DNA of 64,000 nt from Thuidium tamariscinum (Eukaryota > Streptophyta > Bryopsida > Hypnales > Thuidiaceae), in NCBI GenBank assembly GCA_947034885.2, contig OX344755.2:20529052-20593051 (forward strand), in the 5' to 3' direction. The notes beneath the pieces were generated by a model. That model did not search any database and had not been told where the DNA came from. It worked only from the letters and a program-made list of their open reading frames with translations. The position numbers and the translations under genes are program-made. This document shows, in pieces, positions 46,378 to 59,489 of the stretch (its first letter is position 1; each line of letters begins with the position of its first letter).

Positions 46378-48980
46378 ATGGCAGGCTCTAGAACCCTCCA
46401 TGAATTTCACCCCTCCATCACCCAGGTTCTAGACGTCGCGGCGGCAGTCTCGATCGATCGCCAGCAGCGGCAGACGTGGGCGGCGGTCGGTTGCGAAAAA
46501 TCCACTGGTGGTGGGGATTGCACTGGCAACTGGGCAGGCAAGGACTCTATCAATTACAGGCAGTCCTGCACAGCTCCCCGTACTAGAGCAGTTTTTTTTC
46601 CAGTGATTTGGAGAACTTGGAGGCAACTAATTCTTCAATACTCATATGATATTTGGGTGATATCTATACGAAACTACCTAAGGTAGGGGACACCGCCCAG
46701 GTAAAACTTGGCGAGTGGTCTCAAAATACAGCAGGAATTAATCAGGCGAGCTTTTGTATGCATGTTCTCTGCAGCAAAGTGGTGCAATAATAGAATGCTG
46801 TAAGTTACTGGACTTATCCATCTGCTAGAAAGTTAAGGCGATGGACCTGCAGTTCCGTAGTGATTTCCACCTTACAGTCTGGCTATGGATTGCTACGGTT
46901 GAATTGTACTGTACAACGCCTTTGGTGCTGGTCTGGTTGAGTTGTGGCAATCCTCGTGTCGTCACTCGGGTGTCGTCATGTCCGCATCTCACTCATGAAA
47001 GTTGTGCTTCAATTCAATCTCCGTTCTGGATCGATAAGCAGGTTCATCAATCGGAAGTGCACATTGACAGCACTTGCTGAGGGAAGTTTTTAACGATCTC
47101 TTGTTGGCAAATCAAATAGGGTTCCAAGTTAAGGCACCATTTAAATGTATTATTTAAGGTACGATTTGTCGAAGTTGTGAGGGTGAGAACTTGTTAGAAC
47201 TGGCAGGTGGCGTACAAATTAAATCTGATACGGAGTATGAGTTATATATCATGTTGTTGAGATTGTGTACAGATTAGAATGAATTGATGTACTCGCTGTG
47301 TAAGATTTTGGAGTGCCATTTAGGTAGGCCGGTGTCGCAATTAGGTAGTTACCTAACGTAAGTGATTTGATCTGATGAACATTTGGGTAAAAGAAATTCT
47401 GCGAGGACATGCTCTCATTCCTTGTCACTGGCGGTAACGTAGTACACCCTGACTTTAACTTACTGTGACTTCTCTGGGTGTTGAAGTTTCAGCCGGTATG
47501 ATTCGCTTAATTAAATAACTTGCACTTTAGGGCCCGAGTTAAATTGACTGAGCAGCTGATTCCGCAAATACTCAACTAAACTTGCTCAGGAGCATTTTTT
47601 GGTTTAAGTGGTTGCGACTTCTCTGTAACCGAACGGATCCGGTGGATACAAGCTACTTCGAAGACTGTCTCCCTTTGCTGGTGGTAGGATTGAATCCGCA
47701 TGTACAAACGTGCTTAGATCGATCGAACAATTTGGTTCTGTGGAGGGACAGTCAAACCTCTATAATGTCACAGTATTGGCCGGGGTAATGTCACAGTATT
47801 GGCAACCGAAATGCACGTAATCATGTGGAGTTACGTAATAAGTTAATTATGGAGCATTTGTAACATTAAGAAGGTACTTAGGGATTAAGTAGTTTATTAG
47901 AACCCTTTTTATATTTGTTGAACTTGTTACTGTTGCTTTGATTTGTATTCTTTTCGTAACAGAACAAAATAATTATGGCAATAACAATGTAGCCTGACTT
48001 TTGAATTGGATATGCTCCTTGCCTGAAGCTAAATGAGGGAATAGAGGAACTACGCATTATCAGAAAAGAGGTAAAAAATAATAATAAATAAAAATCAGCA
48101 TTTATATATATCAACTGAATGATATTTATGAATAATAATAATGTACCTCTGAAGGCCAGAAAGGCACAGAAATGTATTAAAAAAATTTGACCAAACCCAG
48201 GTTGCTTTTGTAACGCTAATAATAAATTTTCTGTATAAAGTGATTGCCAAAAAGTGACAAAGAATTGAAACTGCTTACAGTGTGGTCCACACCACTCCAG
48301 CTGGTCTGAAAAGAATGGGTAACTTAAACCTTTTGCTGCCCCCGTCCAAAAGTAATTGGTGGTAAGTTAATGCCTGGGCATTGTAAGTTAAGTTACATCA
48401 AAAGGATTCCGTGTCACGCAAGGTTGGCAAGGAATTCACAAAGTCAGAACTCGAAGACTTTTCCTCTTCTGAAAAAGAATTAGGCTTAATTAAATATGTA
48501 CAGTTGTAGAAGATACCAGAACCTCCCAGAGACTTTGAGAAATCCAGATGTTTTGTGGAAGTTTAGTGACTGCAGTGGACATAGAATTAAAGGAATTTGC
48601 AAGTTTTTCATGTTTTCAAGACCATGGTATCGAAACAATTCTGAATGATAATTATGTATAAATAATGCAGTTCTAGAAGATACCAGAACCACCCAGAACC
48701 TTTGAGAATTCCAGACCATCTAAGGTAGAATCACCTATAACCAATCACTTAAGGTATTCAAGACATCCTTTGGTGCAGTGCAAGGTAAAGCAAATATTTT
48801 GAGAGGTGCAATGATAGAAATGATGGGGATTGCAAAAGCTTTGAGAATTTTATCTTATGAATTGAAATTACTATAAATTTTAAAAGGCAAAAGGTGCACC
48901 GGATCCATTGCCAACCTGTGAACTCTTCTAATTCCAATCACGTTAAAAAACACTTTTTTACTCACTCTTTTCTACTTTCT
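46378..48980. other. Intergenic DNA, no supported gene
   Basis: 46378-46600 is GC-rich and open on both strands, probably promoter-side DNA of the HMA gene. 46841-47080 holds a 79-codon ATG-started frame (MDLQFRSDFHLTVWLWIATV..) that I do not recognise and cannot support. At 47745-47805 a GACAGTCAAACCTCTATAA word, common at plant MITE ends, is followed by a short tandem repeat. The rest is AT-rich. Confidence 0.35.
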
Positions 48981-48989
48981 TGCACACTA

Positions 48990-49610
48990 CTTTGAGATAT
49001 GTGCCATGAACTTTTAGTCTCAACTTTGAAAAGTAGAAAAAAACCCATTCTAGCCTTGGTTGGAAATGCATCCATTGATAGGTTGGTTATGGGTGGTTCT
49101 ACCTTAGTGACTGTCAGTTTGGGCTTAAAATTAGTTCTGCTCATTCATGGAATTTGCAAGTTTCCACGTGTTATGGCTGTAGCATCATGGCAGCTCATTG
49201 ATTCTGAAGATATGAATTACAGAGTTCCCTATGCAAACTGCTGTTGAACAAGTCGCTCCAGCCAATTAACCAAAGATTGATGAAGAAATTGAAGTTAGGG
49301 TATTGGCCAAGCTGGTTCTTGGGGAAGAGGAAAGAGCTGCGCTGCATTAAATCACCCATTTTTCATGTATGGTGGCCGTGACAAAGTCGTGAGCATATAA
49401 GTTATTGTCAACTGAGGCCCAAGCTCTCACTGGAGCTCAGTCATGGAGGCTTTGCACGAATGCTTGCATGACGAAAGCTGCTGATCTGTTGGAATCATTT
49501 GTATCCATGGGGGCTGAAGTCCAAGGCAACCCATCTTGGACGTGTCGTTCACTCCAACTTGGTTTTGTGGATACCCTACGTGAAGGTCAGATTTGGCTTA
49601 TAAATTAAGT
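48990..49610 (+). pseudogene. Decayed gene-like region, unrecognised
   Basis: Base composition and several short frames look coding, for example DEEIEVRVLAKLVLGEEERA near 49280-49340 and MTKAADLLESFVSMGAEVQG near 49468-49530. They lie in different frames, are broken by stops, and have no splice signals between them. A processed or old pseudogene would fit. The parent family is unknown. Confidence 0.25.
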
Positions 49611-50482
49611 CAATTTTCGGTAAAAGAAGTGCCATGTGTCATCTTGTGAATGGTGCATTAGAGAAAAAATCAAGCCTCTGGAGGGCCACCGGAGAGCCTT
49701 GAAAAAGATCCCAAGTCTTACATTTTATCTTGCAATTTTATTATTTTTTAATTCCCTATTGTTGCTCATGTTAAGTTGGGATGTAAGATGGTTATTAGTT
49801 TATGAAGTGTGTCAAAATCCAAGTATTGGAGGTCCAAGTCATTATTAAACACCTTGTAATTTGATGCACCTTGCACTATAACCAAGTTGTCAAAAAAAAA
49901 AGTCCAAAATAGTCTATAATTTACCATCGACCATCAAAGCATGAAGAATGTGAAAGGTATACTTCATTGAAATTTGTTGTGGATGAGGGGTGAAGAGGTT
50001 GTTTTTATAATGAAGTCAATCGTCCATCATACATGCTCAAAAGGTATGGGATGATTTGAAGATGAGAGTTTGACAATTCATTGTTGAGATATAGGAATTG
50101 TGCTCAAAGTAGAATTTTAGACCTTATTTTAGAATAGTAGAATATCTTTCTCAAGAAAATTGAAATAAGCCAAGTATCTAAGAAAAATAGAAAATTGACG
50201 AATTAAACTAATGTTTATTTCAAAAAAAATCGTTTGAGGTTTTGAGACTTCAACAAAAATTTATGGATAAATTTATGAGAAGGGTTGGAATAAACATTTT
50301 TTTTTAAATATTTTCAAATACCCTCTTTGAATTTTTTCCTATAATTTTTTATTGAAGATTCTGAACCTTAAAGAAAAAAGGGGTTAAAATTTAGTTTGAT
50401 TCATCAAATGTTTTTAGTTCAATTTTTTTGAAAAAAGACATTCTATTGTACTAAAATAAAGTCTAAAATTTTGCTATGAGTA

Positions 50483-51214
50483 GGTCATTGCAAGAAACAC
50501 CTATACTATTTGTGTCACACGTTGCATGCTGATCAGTTTTTTGGCCATAACTTTTGTGTTTTAGCTCCAAATGACTCAAGATTTATAGTGAAGGTACTTA
50601 TAACTATTATACACCTTCCTTGATTTTTTCATAATTTTTAAAAATATTTTACTATCCAAAAATAGACCCCAATTGGATGTCACACTTGGCAGTTTAGGGT
50701 TTTTTAGTACCTGAGCTATACCTTTTTTTAATGATTTTGAGATGAAATTTGGATGAGATGGTCTTCTAGTATATTTCTAGCTCTCCAGGGAAGGATTTTT
50801 TTTAAAAGTTAATTTTGTGAGGTGTCGAGGTCTACAAAGTGAGCTCCCTTCTGCTTGCATTTTGAAACATATAAAATATTATTTTGGTGGGTTTTTTTGT
50901 GAATGACCATTTCCATAAATTTTTTGCAAATTTTCACTTTTTATTTTTTGAAAATAATTATTTTTACTATTTTTTCCTAATTTTTGAATCAAAGTACCTA
51001 TTTTCTTGAGATTTGGCACTTTTCAAGTTCTCCTACTTAGAGAATTTTTTTATCAATTTCCTTCAGTGAAAACCTTCATTTTAGAGGTGTATACATTATT
51101 CCTATTTTTAAAATTTTTTAAAATAAAGTTTTCTAATTTTATAGTACTCCTAAAAAATTCATGAGTATTGTTGCAAAACGCAACAAATAGGACAGGTGTT
51201 TCTTGCAATGACCC
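50483..51214. mobile_element. GGGTCATTGCAAG-family element, reverse copy
   Basis: It is flanked by GAGTA on both sides (50478-50482, 51215-51219). The ends are GGTCATTGCAAGAAACACC and, inverted, GGGTCATTGCAAGAAACACC. It is very similar to 14472-15206 in reverse orientation, implying recent movement. The flanking DNA (50090-50480 and 51215-51400) matches 59490-60010, where the element is missing. Confidence 0.8.
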
Positions 51215-53012
51215 GAGTATGATTATTGTATTTTGACTTAACTAAGAATGTTTGAGTTTTTATTAATCCTAATTTATGTATCCCACATGGATTGCTTTAC
51301 CTACTACTATCCTAAATTGTATAAAGAGTTTTTCTTCTCATCTTTAAACACAAAAAATTTAATGGAAATTGATTTATAGTTACTTTCTAAGTCAAAGTAG
51401 TTTATTAAACACCTTCAATGGGACTTAAGTTGAATAAAAACTATGACCTTTTAGAAAATAATATTTTAAAATAAAATAAAATATATATTAGTAGTATAAA
51501 ACTAAAAAAATTGATTACAAAAATTTAAGATATAACATAGTGTAGTTCAAAATTTACCTATAGAACAGGGTGACAAACATTTTAGAGAATATAGACACTT
51601 TGATATCAACCCTTGGGTATAAAACTCTTGTATTATATACAAGATGCATATCCATTAAAATAGCTTAGAAGATGGTTGTTGTTGAAATTATATCAAATTA
51701 AAAAGACTAGAAAGCTTAATGAAGACTAAATTGATTTTTTTCTAAATTTAGAAAATGCTTAAATGCTTAAACTTTAGGAAAAAAAATTCATAACTTATAT
51801 GAAGAATTGAAACACCTATGCATAGTTTAAAAAAATCCATACAAGAAATTCCATCCAATTAAAACTAAAATTTTATTAAAAAAAAACTCAAATTTGAGTA
51901 GGCTATTCTATGATACATGTATTAAAAAAACTCATAAAATTAGGTTTTTAAATTTTAATACTATTATTGTCCTCAATAAATATTCATTTGGTATATATAA
52001 TTACATTTTTGGATTCCAAGTTTTTAAAAGGGCTACAAGAATTTCCTACATTAAAGCAAATCATATCTTTTAAGATTGATCTAAAATGCATTAAAAGTGA
52101 TAATAATCATGACTATATAATATAGGATTTGCATACCCAATTGCTTAAATTGTTAAAAAAATAGTACAAATATTTTTAAGAAAATCATATACATTGGCCA
52201 TTTATAAAGACTTGATGGTGATTAGATATGACTAAAAGAATCATCTTGAAACCATCTTCAATGTTCAAAATTATGCACACTATTTATGGTGTTTACAAAC
52301 CGTGTCTTCCCCCCCTCCTTGCAAAGTACAAAAAGATTTTGGTGGCCGTTGATGGTTACCATCTACGGTGCATTGGAGCCCTCTTACTGATGAAAATATA
52401 CTAATCAAAGGTTTTACAAATATATGATTTAATGTTCAAAGGATGCACGGTCTTTCCTTAAGATTACTTGACTATTCAAATCTTTTTTAACATCTTCTTC
52501 CCTATTAGTACATGATCATTGGTCTTGCTTCAATTATTGTTGTTCTTGCTACTTAATGTAGAGTACATTTGAGTGATGAATATGTTCTTCTTTGTAATCA
52601 TTAAAGAGAGTTCAAATGTCATGGCAATGATCCTCTGAACAAGCAATATTTGCAAGTACTATTTGAAGTTTTTAATTTTTGAAAGCTATTTTCAATGGAA
52701 CATGCTAAGACCTATGAATTCTTATTTTTTCTTATTGTGCAATAAGCCAACAACAATAAGCTCTTTATAGAATGAGACAAAGCAAACCAAAATTAAAAAA
52801 GCAGGCCAAAGATGAAACATAGGACCTTCAATGTTTCACTAAGTTGTTAGCTATTATATTCTTTTGGAAGAGTCAACTATCTATTGTTTTCTATTTGCTT
52901 GAAATTCAATAATTTTGATATCATTTTCGAATGTACAAAACCAACTTGATGCATGTAGAAAAAGATTTTGCACTACAATGTCATGTTAAGCAATTTGCAT
53001 CACTATGTGTAG
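51215..53012. other. AT-rich DNA, no supported gene
   Basis: The first 200 bp matches 59880-60010. Further exons of the gene at 53013-53371 may lie here, but none could be placed with a matching phase. Confidence 0.35.
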
Positions 53013-53371
53013 GATGTGGAGGTGAATTAGAAGATTTAGGGTTTGGCAAGTTGTATCTCGATTTGTAAGCATGTTGATTCTTTTCAATTGAATTGTGGTA
53101 GAATGAAGTGCTTGTGAATTTTGAATACGGAATCTAGGATTAGAGTATGTTTGAAATTTTGAATATTGACATTTTATGATAATTGTATTATTGTCATTAT
53201 TTGATTGTCTTCGTTATTCTTGTTGTTGATGGTTTTTTATTCACTTTTTTATTTATTTATGATGCTTTCTTTGTCATTTGTAGACAATATAGGAGCGTGA
53301 AGGCACAACTAAGGAGAATGAGACATGAGGTTGAAGACAAAGCTGTTGAAGAAATTAGGGTTTTAGATTGA
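53013..53371 (+). CDS. 3' exons of an unrecognised spliced gene
   Basis: Two exons join in phase. 53013-53064, after the acceptor TATGTGTAG, encodes CGGELEDLGFGKLYLD and ends with two bases of a codon at the donor GTAAGC. 53284-53371, after ATTTGTAG, completes it as Leu and continues QYRSVKAQLRRMRHEVEDKA to a TGA. The last exon is highly charged and probably an alpha-helical or coiled-coil C-terminus. The start of the gene was not found upstream. I do not recognise the family. Support rests on two good splice sites, the phase match and protein-like composition in an AT-rich setting. Confidence 0.5.
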
Positions 53372-55054
53372 CTATAAAAGTTTTACGTTCAATAGAAAAA
53401 TGGGTACTGTATCCCTTTTAAAATATGTATAAAATTTTTACAACCAATGGAAAATTGACACATGTATCTTTTCTATAAATCATGTATGGTTTTAATTGTT
53501 TTTGACATGGTTCCTCACTATCCACTCTAAATACAAACATCACAAGACTATTCACTCTTGAAACCATCTTCAATGTTCAAAAGTATGCACACTAGGAAGT
53601 CCTATATGCACAAATATAGAGGAAATAATATATTTTTAGATGCCAATCATATGGAAAATGAATACATGTTATGGAAATAGTCCTTAAATTTTTTAACTCT
53701 AGATCATTAGTTTGGGGTACTCCTATTTCCTTGCAAATACTAAACTTGAAAGTGTAACAAATTACCAAAATTCAATTATAAATATAAATTTATTTTTTTA
53801 ATTTCTAAAAACTAAGGGATGCAATTGCAATGGAAACATCTATCTCTGATTTAAAAAAGAACTCAAATTCATCAATTCATGCTTTAAATATTATAAATGT
53901 GTCATGCTACATGTAATATAAATAAGGATTGGTATTCTTTGCAAATATTGGACTATAGCCAAGAAAGGAGAAAGATTTGATAAATTGGAACTAGATGTGG
54001 TCCAACTTATAGATTTGTTCCAAAAATAAAGGAAGAAATTAGATTTACGAAATAAAAAATCATAAAAATGCTCACCAATCAATTCCTACAATCTAAAGAC
54101 CTGTTTTTTGCATATCTAACCTAAAGATCTTATACTAAAGTGATATGAAAATGTGTGAAAGAAAATTCTTAAACTTTAATTATAAGAATTGTAAGATATT
54201 TGGATTTGAAGCAAAGAAAATGGATATTTTGTAGCACCTTACATAACTAGATTTTATGACTTCCAATTTTCTTAGCTTTAAAATTTTGGCACCATAAATT
54301 TTAAACTTCTAAATTTTTATGTTGAAAAATCAAGTTGCAAGTCTTTAGAAAAAAACTCAAAAACTACACACTAGACTTTCATTATTAAGAAATCATGAAG
54401 TAGAAATAGGGATAAGATTGAAGGAAGAATTAATTTGTTAATATATCTTAGATGAAATTGAAAGACAATAATTCCACTTGTGAGATTGTTCTAATAAGTG
54501 AACTAAGCCTTCTCAATTTTTATTACAAATTGTGATGATTGAGTAAATAAATAAATCCTATAAGTTATTTTTTCAAGAAGATACTTAGATTGCCCTTCAA
54601 ATTAGATTGTCCTTAATTTTCTCATCACTATTCCAAATAAAACAAATCAAATCTTTCCATGTAGACAAAAACATATCCCCTAGGAAAAAAATTGAAAATT
54701 TTTATGTTGAATTTTTTTGAATTTTTCTATTGCGTGACAAACCTATTTGGGGCTTAGAATATTGCGCAACTTTTGATCTCTAGCACCAATTCAAACAAAG
54801 ATTATATTTCCACAAAACAAATCTATTTTCCTATCTTCAAAAAAGACTTGAAGAAAATAATGACAAGTATTGAGACTATAGGAGCCTACTTAAAATTCAT
54901 TTTGTCTCTTAAATGATCAATGGAACTATAGAAGGTAATTATATTGATTTAAGTTGCAAAATGGTGAGGGAAAAAATTGTAAAATGTTTTTGTTCATCAA
55001 CCATGGTGGCACATTATAGTTTAGTAATACTAGATATAACTATTGCAATGTAAC
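53372..55054. other. AT-rich DNA, no gene seen
   Basis: No exon-like stretch or inverted-end element could be supported. It is probably the 3' flank of the preceding gene and decayed repeats. Confidence 0.35.
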
Positions 55055-55270
55055 TACTATAAGAAACTTGTGTTTTAGGTGACCAATTTTAAGTGACATC
55101 CAATGTAACAACTCCTATTTTTATGTCAACAATAATGTCCACCATAACATCTTTATGTTATAATGGACATTAAAATATTGTAGTGAACATTATTGTTGAC
55201 ATAAAAATATGGGTTGTTTCATTAGATATCACCTAAAATCCTTCACCTAAAACACAAGTTTCTTATAGTA
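55055..55270. mobile_element. Palindromic CACTA-like MITE (CTATAAGAAACTTG)
   Basis: It is nearly a full palindrome: ACTATAAGAAACTTGTGTTTTAGGT at the left pairs with its complement at the right end. It is close to 59134-59329. CACTA-like ends are mutated here and no 3-bp duplication is visible. It sits just downstream of the exons at 55397-56178. Confidence 0.65.
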
Positions 55271-55396
55271 GGATGCTGCTCGTTTGTACACTCCTGCTCC
55301 GCAAGCTAGTCTTTAATACACTCCTGCTGCATTGGATGCTCCATAATAGCAATAGGTTGTTGCTCTACAATAACAATAGGTTGTTGGCCTGTTGTT

Positions 55397-56178
55397 CTAC
55401 AATAGCAACTCCGCAGTAGCAATGGGCAGCTGAGGAAGAAGAGCAAATTAGCAACTAGAAGAAAAATTGGTGTTGTGATGTGGATCACCTCAGGAAGGTC
55501 AACCTTGTCCTCAATGTGAGCAAATGCATACACACCTAGAATTTGAGATCTGTGTCATGTAAACTAGAAATACAAGCAGCAACGTATTTGATCAATCATT
55601 GTACCCATTCCAGCATTCCTTCACTGACTCAATAACCCAAATGAAAAAAACAAAAACAAGAAGGACGAGTCCAACCAAATGAGCAAGTCCACAGAAAACA
55701 TACCAAAGGCAAGCCTTTCAGATCTTCTGATAAATTTACAAACGACAGGACGCTCGCCTGAAAACTTGATATACCGCCCTATTGTAGCCTTGCTCCTACA
55801 GAAGCTCTTGCATCTTCAGACCATTGGGCATGGGATGTAATGATCCTTACGTCTCTAGTGGGATGTGTTTTATGTGGTGTTCTTACTTGGTTTGTGGGTC
55901 GATTGTATTTTCTTCGTAGAGATTGGTTTCAATTGCGGATGGCTCATAGATTTCCAAATGCATCTCATCAATCAAGCCTTGCAAGGCCCAATCAATTTGG
56001 CTCTTGAAATAATGATCACCAAGCTAGAAAGAATGGTCACAACAATGAAAAATCCCCAATCATAACTTAGAAAAAGTGTCGTGAAAAGCTTGTTTTCTAC
56101 TCTACTGCCTCTACAAGCTCAAAAATCCGGCCATTGCAATTAATAAACTTCATTTGCTCTATACTTGTCACACACATA
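55397..56178 (-). CDS. Partial spliced gene, conserved-looking, unrecognised
   Basis: Four exons on the minus strand join with matching phases: 56178-56106 (CVTSIEQMKFINCNGRIFEL..), 56023-55887 (LGDHYFKSQIDWALQGLIDE.., 45 codons plus two bases), 55795-55704 (SKATIGRYIKFSGERPVVCK..) and 55535-55489 (VYAFAHIEDKVDLPE). Introns are 82, 91 and 168 bp, all GT-AG. A possible last exon, 55429-55397, adds ten residues (LPIATAELLL) and a TAG. Alternatively, the 55535 exon reads on to a stop at 55306. The first exon needs an upstream partner ending with two bases of a codon; I did not find it, and a CACTA MITE begins ten bases upstream. About 135 residues are recovered. The protein is soluble-looking and charged. 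I do not recognise the family. Confidence 0.6.
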
Positions 56179-56188
56179 CTGAAATTAA

Positions 56189-56441
56189 CACTAGTAGAAA
56201 CCCCTATTTAATGTGACAAGACCTAATTTTTCTTGACATATTTTGTTAAACATCAAATGCTAATATAAAAACGTGAGTTGTTACATTCAGGAGATTAATT
56301 CATGTTTTTTTGTCCAAAAAAATGTTCAATATAACATCAATGCTAATATAAAAACACGAGTTGTTACATTTGATGTTTTACAAAATCCATCAAGAAAAAT
56401 TAGGTCTTGTCACATTAAACAGGGGTTTAGACCTACTAGTG
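56189..56441. mobile_element. CACTA-type MITE next to a splice acceptor
   Basis: CACTAGTAGAAACCCC at the left and the complementary GGGGTTTAGACCTACTAGTG at the right are flanked by TAA (56186-56188, 56442-56444), a 3-bp CACTA duplication. The arms pair over most of their length. On the minus strand it ends seven bases before the AG acceptor of the exon starting at 56178. Confidence 0.8.
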
Positions 56442-56569
56442 TAAAGAAAATCTCCTAAACCAAAATTACCATCGACAAACAACTATATTAAACAATGCCA
56501 ATTTTATCTTCTTGCTATTCAACCAATAAATTTGGCAAATAACTAATTACACAAGCATTGTACATTGAG

Positions 56570-56900
56570 TTTGTTTTTTTAACAAATGGGAAGCCCATTG
56601 CATTAAAAAAAAACATTACAAAACCACAAACGACCAAGCCCTTAGGCTAGCAATGAAGAAATAAGAACAGAGAGTAAGACTGGAAGGAAAAAAAATGAGA
56701 AAACTAAGTAAGAGAGCATTGCGAAGGACCAATTGAGGTCCAAACAACTGAATTATCGATCCTACAAGTGACAACAGGAGAAATGAGTCACTATCAATCG
56801 AAATTAGCCTAAATTTCTTGAGCAAATTGAGGGCAAAGTTGGGAGTACATTGAATTTTGATTTGATTGCAGACTTCAATGAGAAAATTTGACACACTTGG
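56570..56900 (-). mobile_element. Possible 3' end of a LINE
   Basis: On the minus strand the sequence runs GGTTTTGTAATG, a T tract, AATGCAATGGGCTTCCC and then TTTGTTAAAAAAAC. This resembles plant LINE 3' ends with a short A tail. The left limit and a target duplication were not found. Confidence 0.35.
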
Positions 56901-57983
56901 CCTATTTTCTAGTCAAAGCAAGGCATGGAAGATTTCTTACTCCTTACTTAGAATACAACAAAGTAAAATTAACCGCCACCTTTTATAAGTAGTTTTTCAC
57001 ATAAACAATTCACCATGTGACACACTCACAAATCCAAACTCTCAGCAATTTGATAGTTTCAACAATGTGACAATTTAATTGACAACTTATTACATTGTGC
57101 TTCATTTTTCTAAATCAGCAATACTCAAGGGGCTTTTGCAATTCATCCCTTTCGATGGTTTAAATTCACAATTCTCACACAATCATTTATGATTTAACTG
57201 ATCAACACATTACAAGCAATAAACACATCCACACAGTTTCAAACTGTACACAACTCAATTTCTTGACAAATTGAGTATACAAATAATTAGAAAATATGTC
57301 ACAGCTCATAAACCAATAAAATATGAAATTCCACTGCACTTAGCCTTCCTACACTACCTCAACTCTTTTTTTTCCTCATTGTGACTGTGAAATGAACTAA
57401 ATCTCCACCACACCAATGTAAGGTAAGGGGCTCAGAAATGGACCATCTAAGAAGAAATGAAGGTCTGTACAGAAATGTAAGAACTAGAAAATTATGGGAA
57501 TAATTTTCATTGGAAGGCAAATTACAAACTGTAGGAAGCCTTATTTTTCCAGAATTTTGTACCATGGTTTCAATTACTTATGATTTTATGAAGTGAAGGT
57601 GTAGTAGGGAGGCAAAGTTGATCAGAGGGTGCATCAATAATGGACCTGATGAAGCTATGAACCAACCAAGTCATTCCAAGACTTGCTTAACAAACATGTT
57701 GAAAATGATGAAGTCATAGTGAATAATCATGCATGTGAATTCAAAATCAGCCCATGCACATAGCCAACAAAGAGCACCATTTTCCTAGAAAAAAGTTGTA
57801 CATAATTGAACATTCATTGGCCAGTGCTAATAAAACTTTAATGCATTATTTTTCGTGCATTCATTCTGTCTTATAATAACTCAAAAATTACTTAAGGTAT
57901 AAGATGGAATGTCAAAGTCTCATATTTCACTGCCTTAGTATCCTTAAACCATGCACATATAAGCCTCATTTACCACCATTTAC

Positions 57984-58093
57984 AGATTGCTCTATATTAA
58001 GAACTGTGTGCACGATTTTAAATGCCTTTGTAGGGGCAATTCTTAATGCCCGAACTGTTTTCAAGCCCTCTCCTATAGCTCTCACTTCAATCA
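57984..58093 (-). CDS. Possible isolated exon
   Basis: Thirty-six open codons (VRAIGEGLKTVRALRIAP in the middle) end at a donor CAATCT|GTAAATG. The composition looks protein-like. The acceptor is poor, and the end phase does not fit the 56178 exon directly, so at least one further exon would be required. It may be a chance frame or an upstream part of the 55-56 kb gene. Confidence 0.25.
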
Positions 58094-59133
58094 CTTAACT
58101 GATAAAGAACTTACCAAACATAGGATCTAATTTTGCACTTCTAGCGCTCTAAATCCATTCCAATCCAATTCCTCACTTATTGTTCACCCAACACTCCTCT
58201 CCACAATACAAACAATCCACAAGAACCCATCAAATCCTAAGATCAAGGGCTCACCATACTAATTCTATCAAGAATGCCCTCTAATCACCTACATTGAACA
58301 TCCCATACAACTAAACGTGCACACCACACCACATAACACCATCCAACAAAAAAAATCTTTCAATTCCAAATTGCATGCTAGATTGCATGGAAGAATTGTA
58401 ACAACCTCACAATATAATTGTAGTGCACAAGCTCAATGGAATTGTAGCAATGTAGTAAGCTCACGCACAACAAAATTGTAACAAGAGCTTTAGAAGTTAT
58501 TAAATCCCGTGGAGAGAGATGCAAACATGGACAACAAGATGCAAGCACTGCCAACATTCATCCTGGCGGATGAATGTGCAAAAAAAATTAAGATTGATGT
58601 GCAATTTTTATTAGCAAATGAAAGGTTGATAATAATGAAAAAGGCCTTGAATCAATCTTATTGCTAGTATGCAAATATTGAAAAAAAATAGATTAGACCA
58701 CAAGAAGGTTTAATTTAAAGTAAACCACTCCTTATCTTTGGACTTGCTCACTTGGAGTTTCATTTTTTGAGTTGTTGATTTGATAGTTTTGTTATTTTTA
58801 GTTGGGCAATTTGAGTTCATATTTGGAATCTTTGACGTCAAATTAGTTTAGAAATGCTATTCATATATTTAGCACATAAATAAATGGATTATATTGATAA
58901 AGGCTCTCATAATTATATAAAAAGGGATAGGTTTTTATATGGGATGAAGAAGAAAAGGATCCATTATAAATAAGCTCAAGAATTTCTCATATATTATAAT
59001 TGTCTCATTTTATTTTATTTGTTATTAGTCTTGGCTACTAATTCAAATCCAGATTTAGATATTTCAATTGATCATTTATTATAAATAATACATTCATGTA
59101 TCTTTTCTAAGGGTTGAAAAAGGATAAGATTTA
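58094..59133. other. AT-rich DNA, no gene seen
   Basis: No supported exon or element. A gene-flank-like, less AT-rich part lies at 58100-58330. Confidence 0.35.
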
Positions 59134-59329
59134 CACTATAAGAAACTTGTGTTTTAGATGATAGATTTTAGGTGGCATCTAATGTAACAACTCGTGTTTT
59201 TATGTCCAAACTAACACCCACCATAACATCTTGATATTATGACAAACATTAGTTTGGACATAAAAAGACAAGTTGCTACATTAGATGCCACCTAAAATTT
59301 GTCATCTAAAACACAAGTTTCTTATAGTG
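59134..59329. mobile_element. Palindromic CACTA-like MITE (CACTATAAGAAACTTG)
   Basis: It starts CACTATAAGAAACTTGTG and ends with the exact complement. The arms pair through GTGGCATCTAATGTA and TTTTTATGTCCAAACTA. The 3-bp flanks (TTA / AAC) do not match. It is the sister of 55055-55270. Confidence 0.7.
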
Positions 59330-59489
59330 AACATTGATTGAACTTAGGATAATATGGACTAGATGAAAATCATTCAAGATAAAATATTTGGAATGAAAAT
59401 GTGACCATATTAGTGACAATGGGCTGTAATCTATATGATTTACGACTACAAGAAAAGGGGACCTAATCAACATAAGATGAACTAATTTA

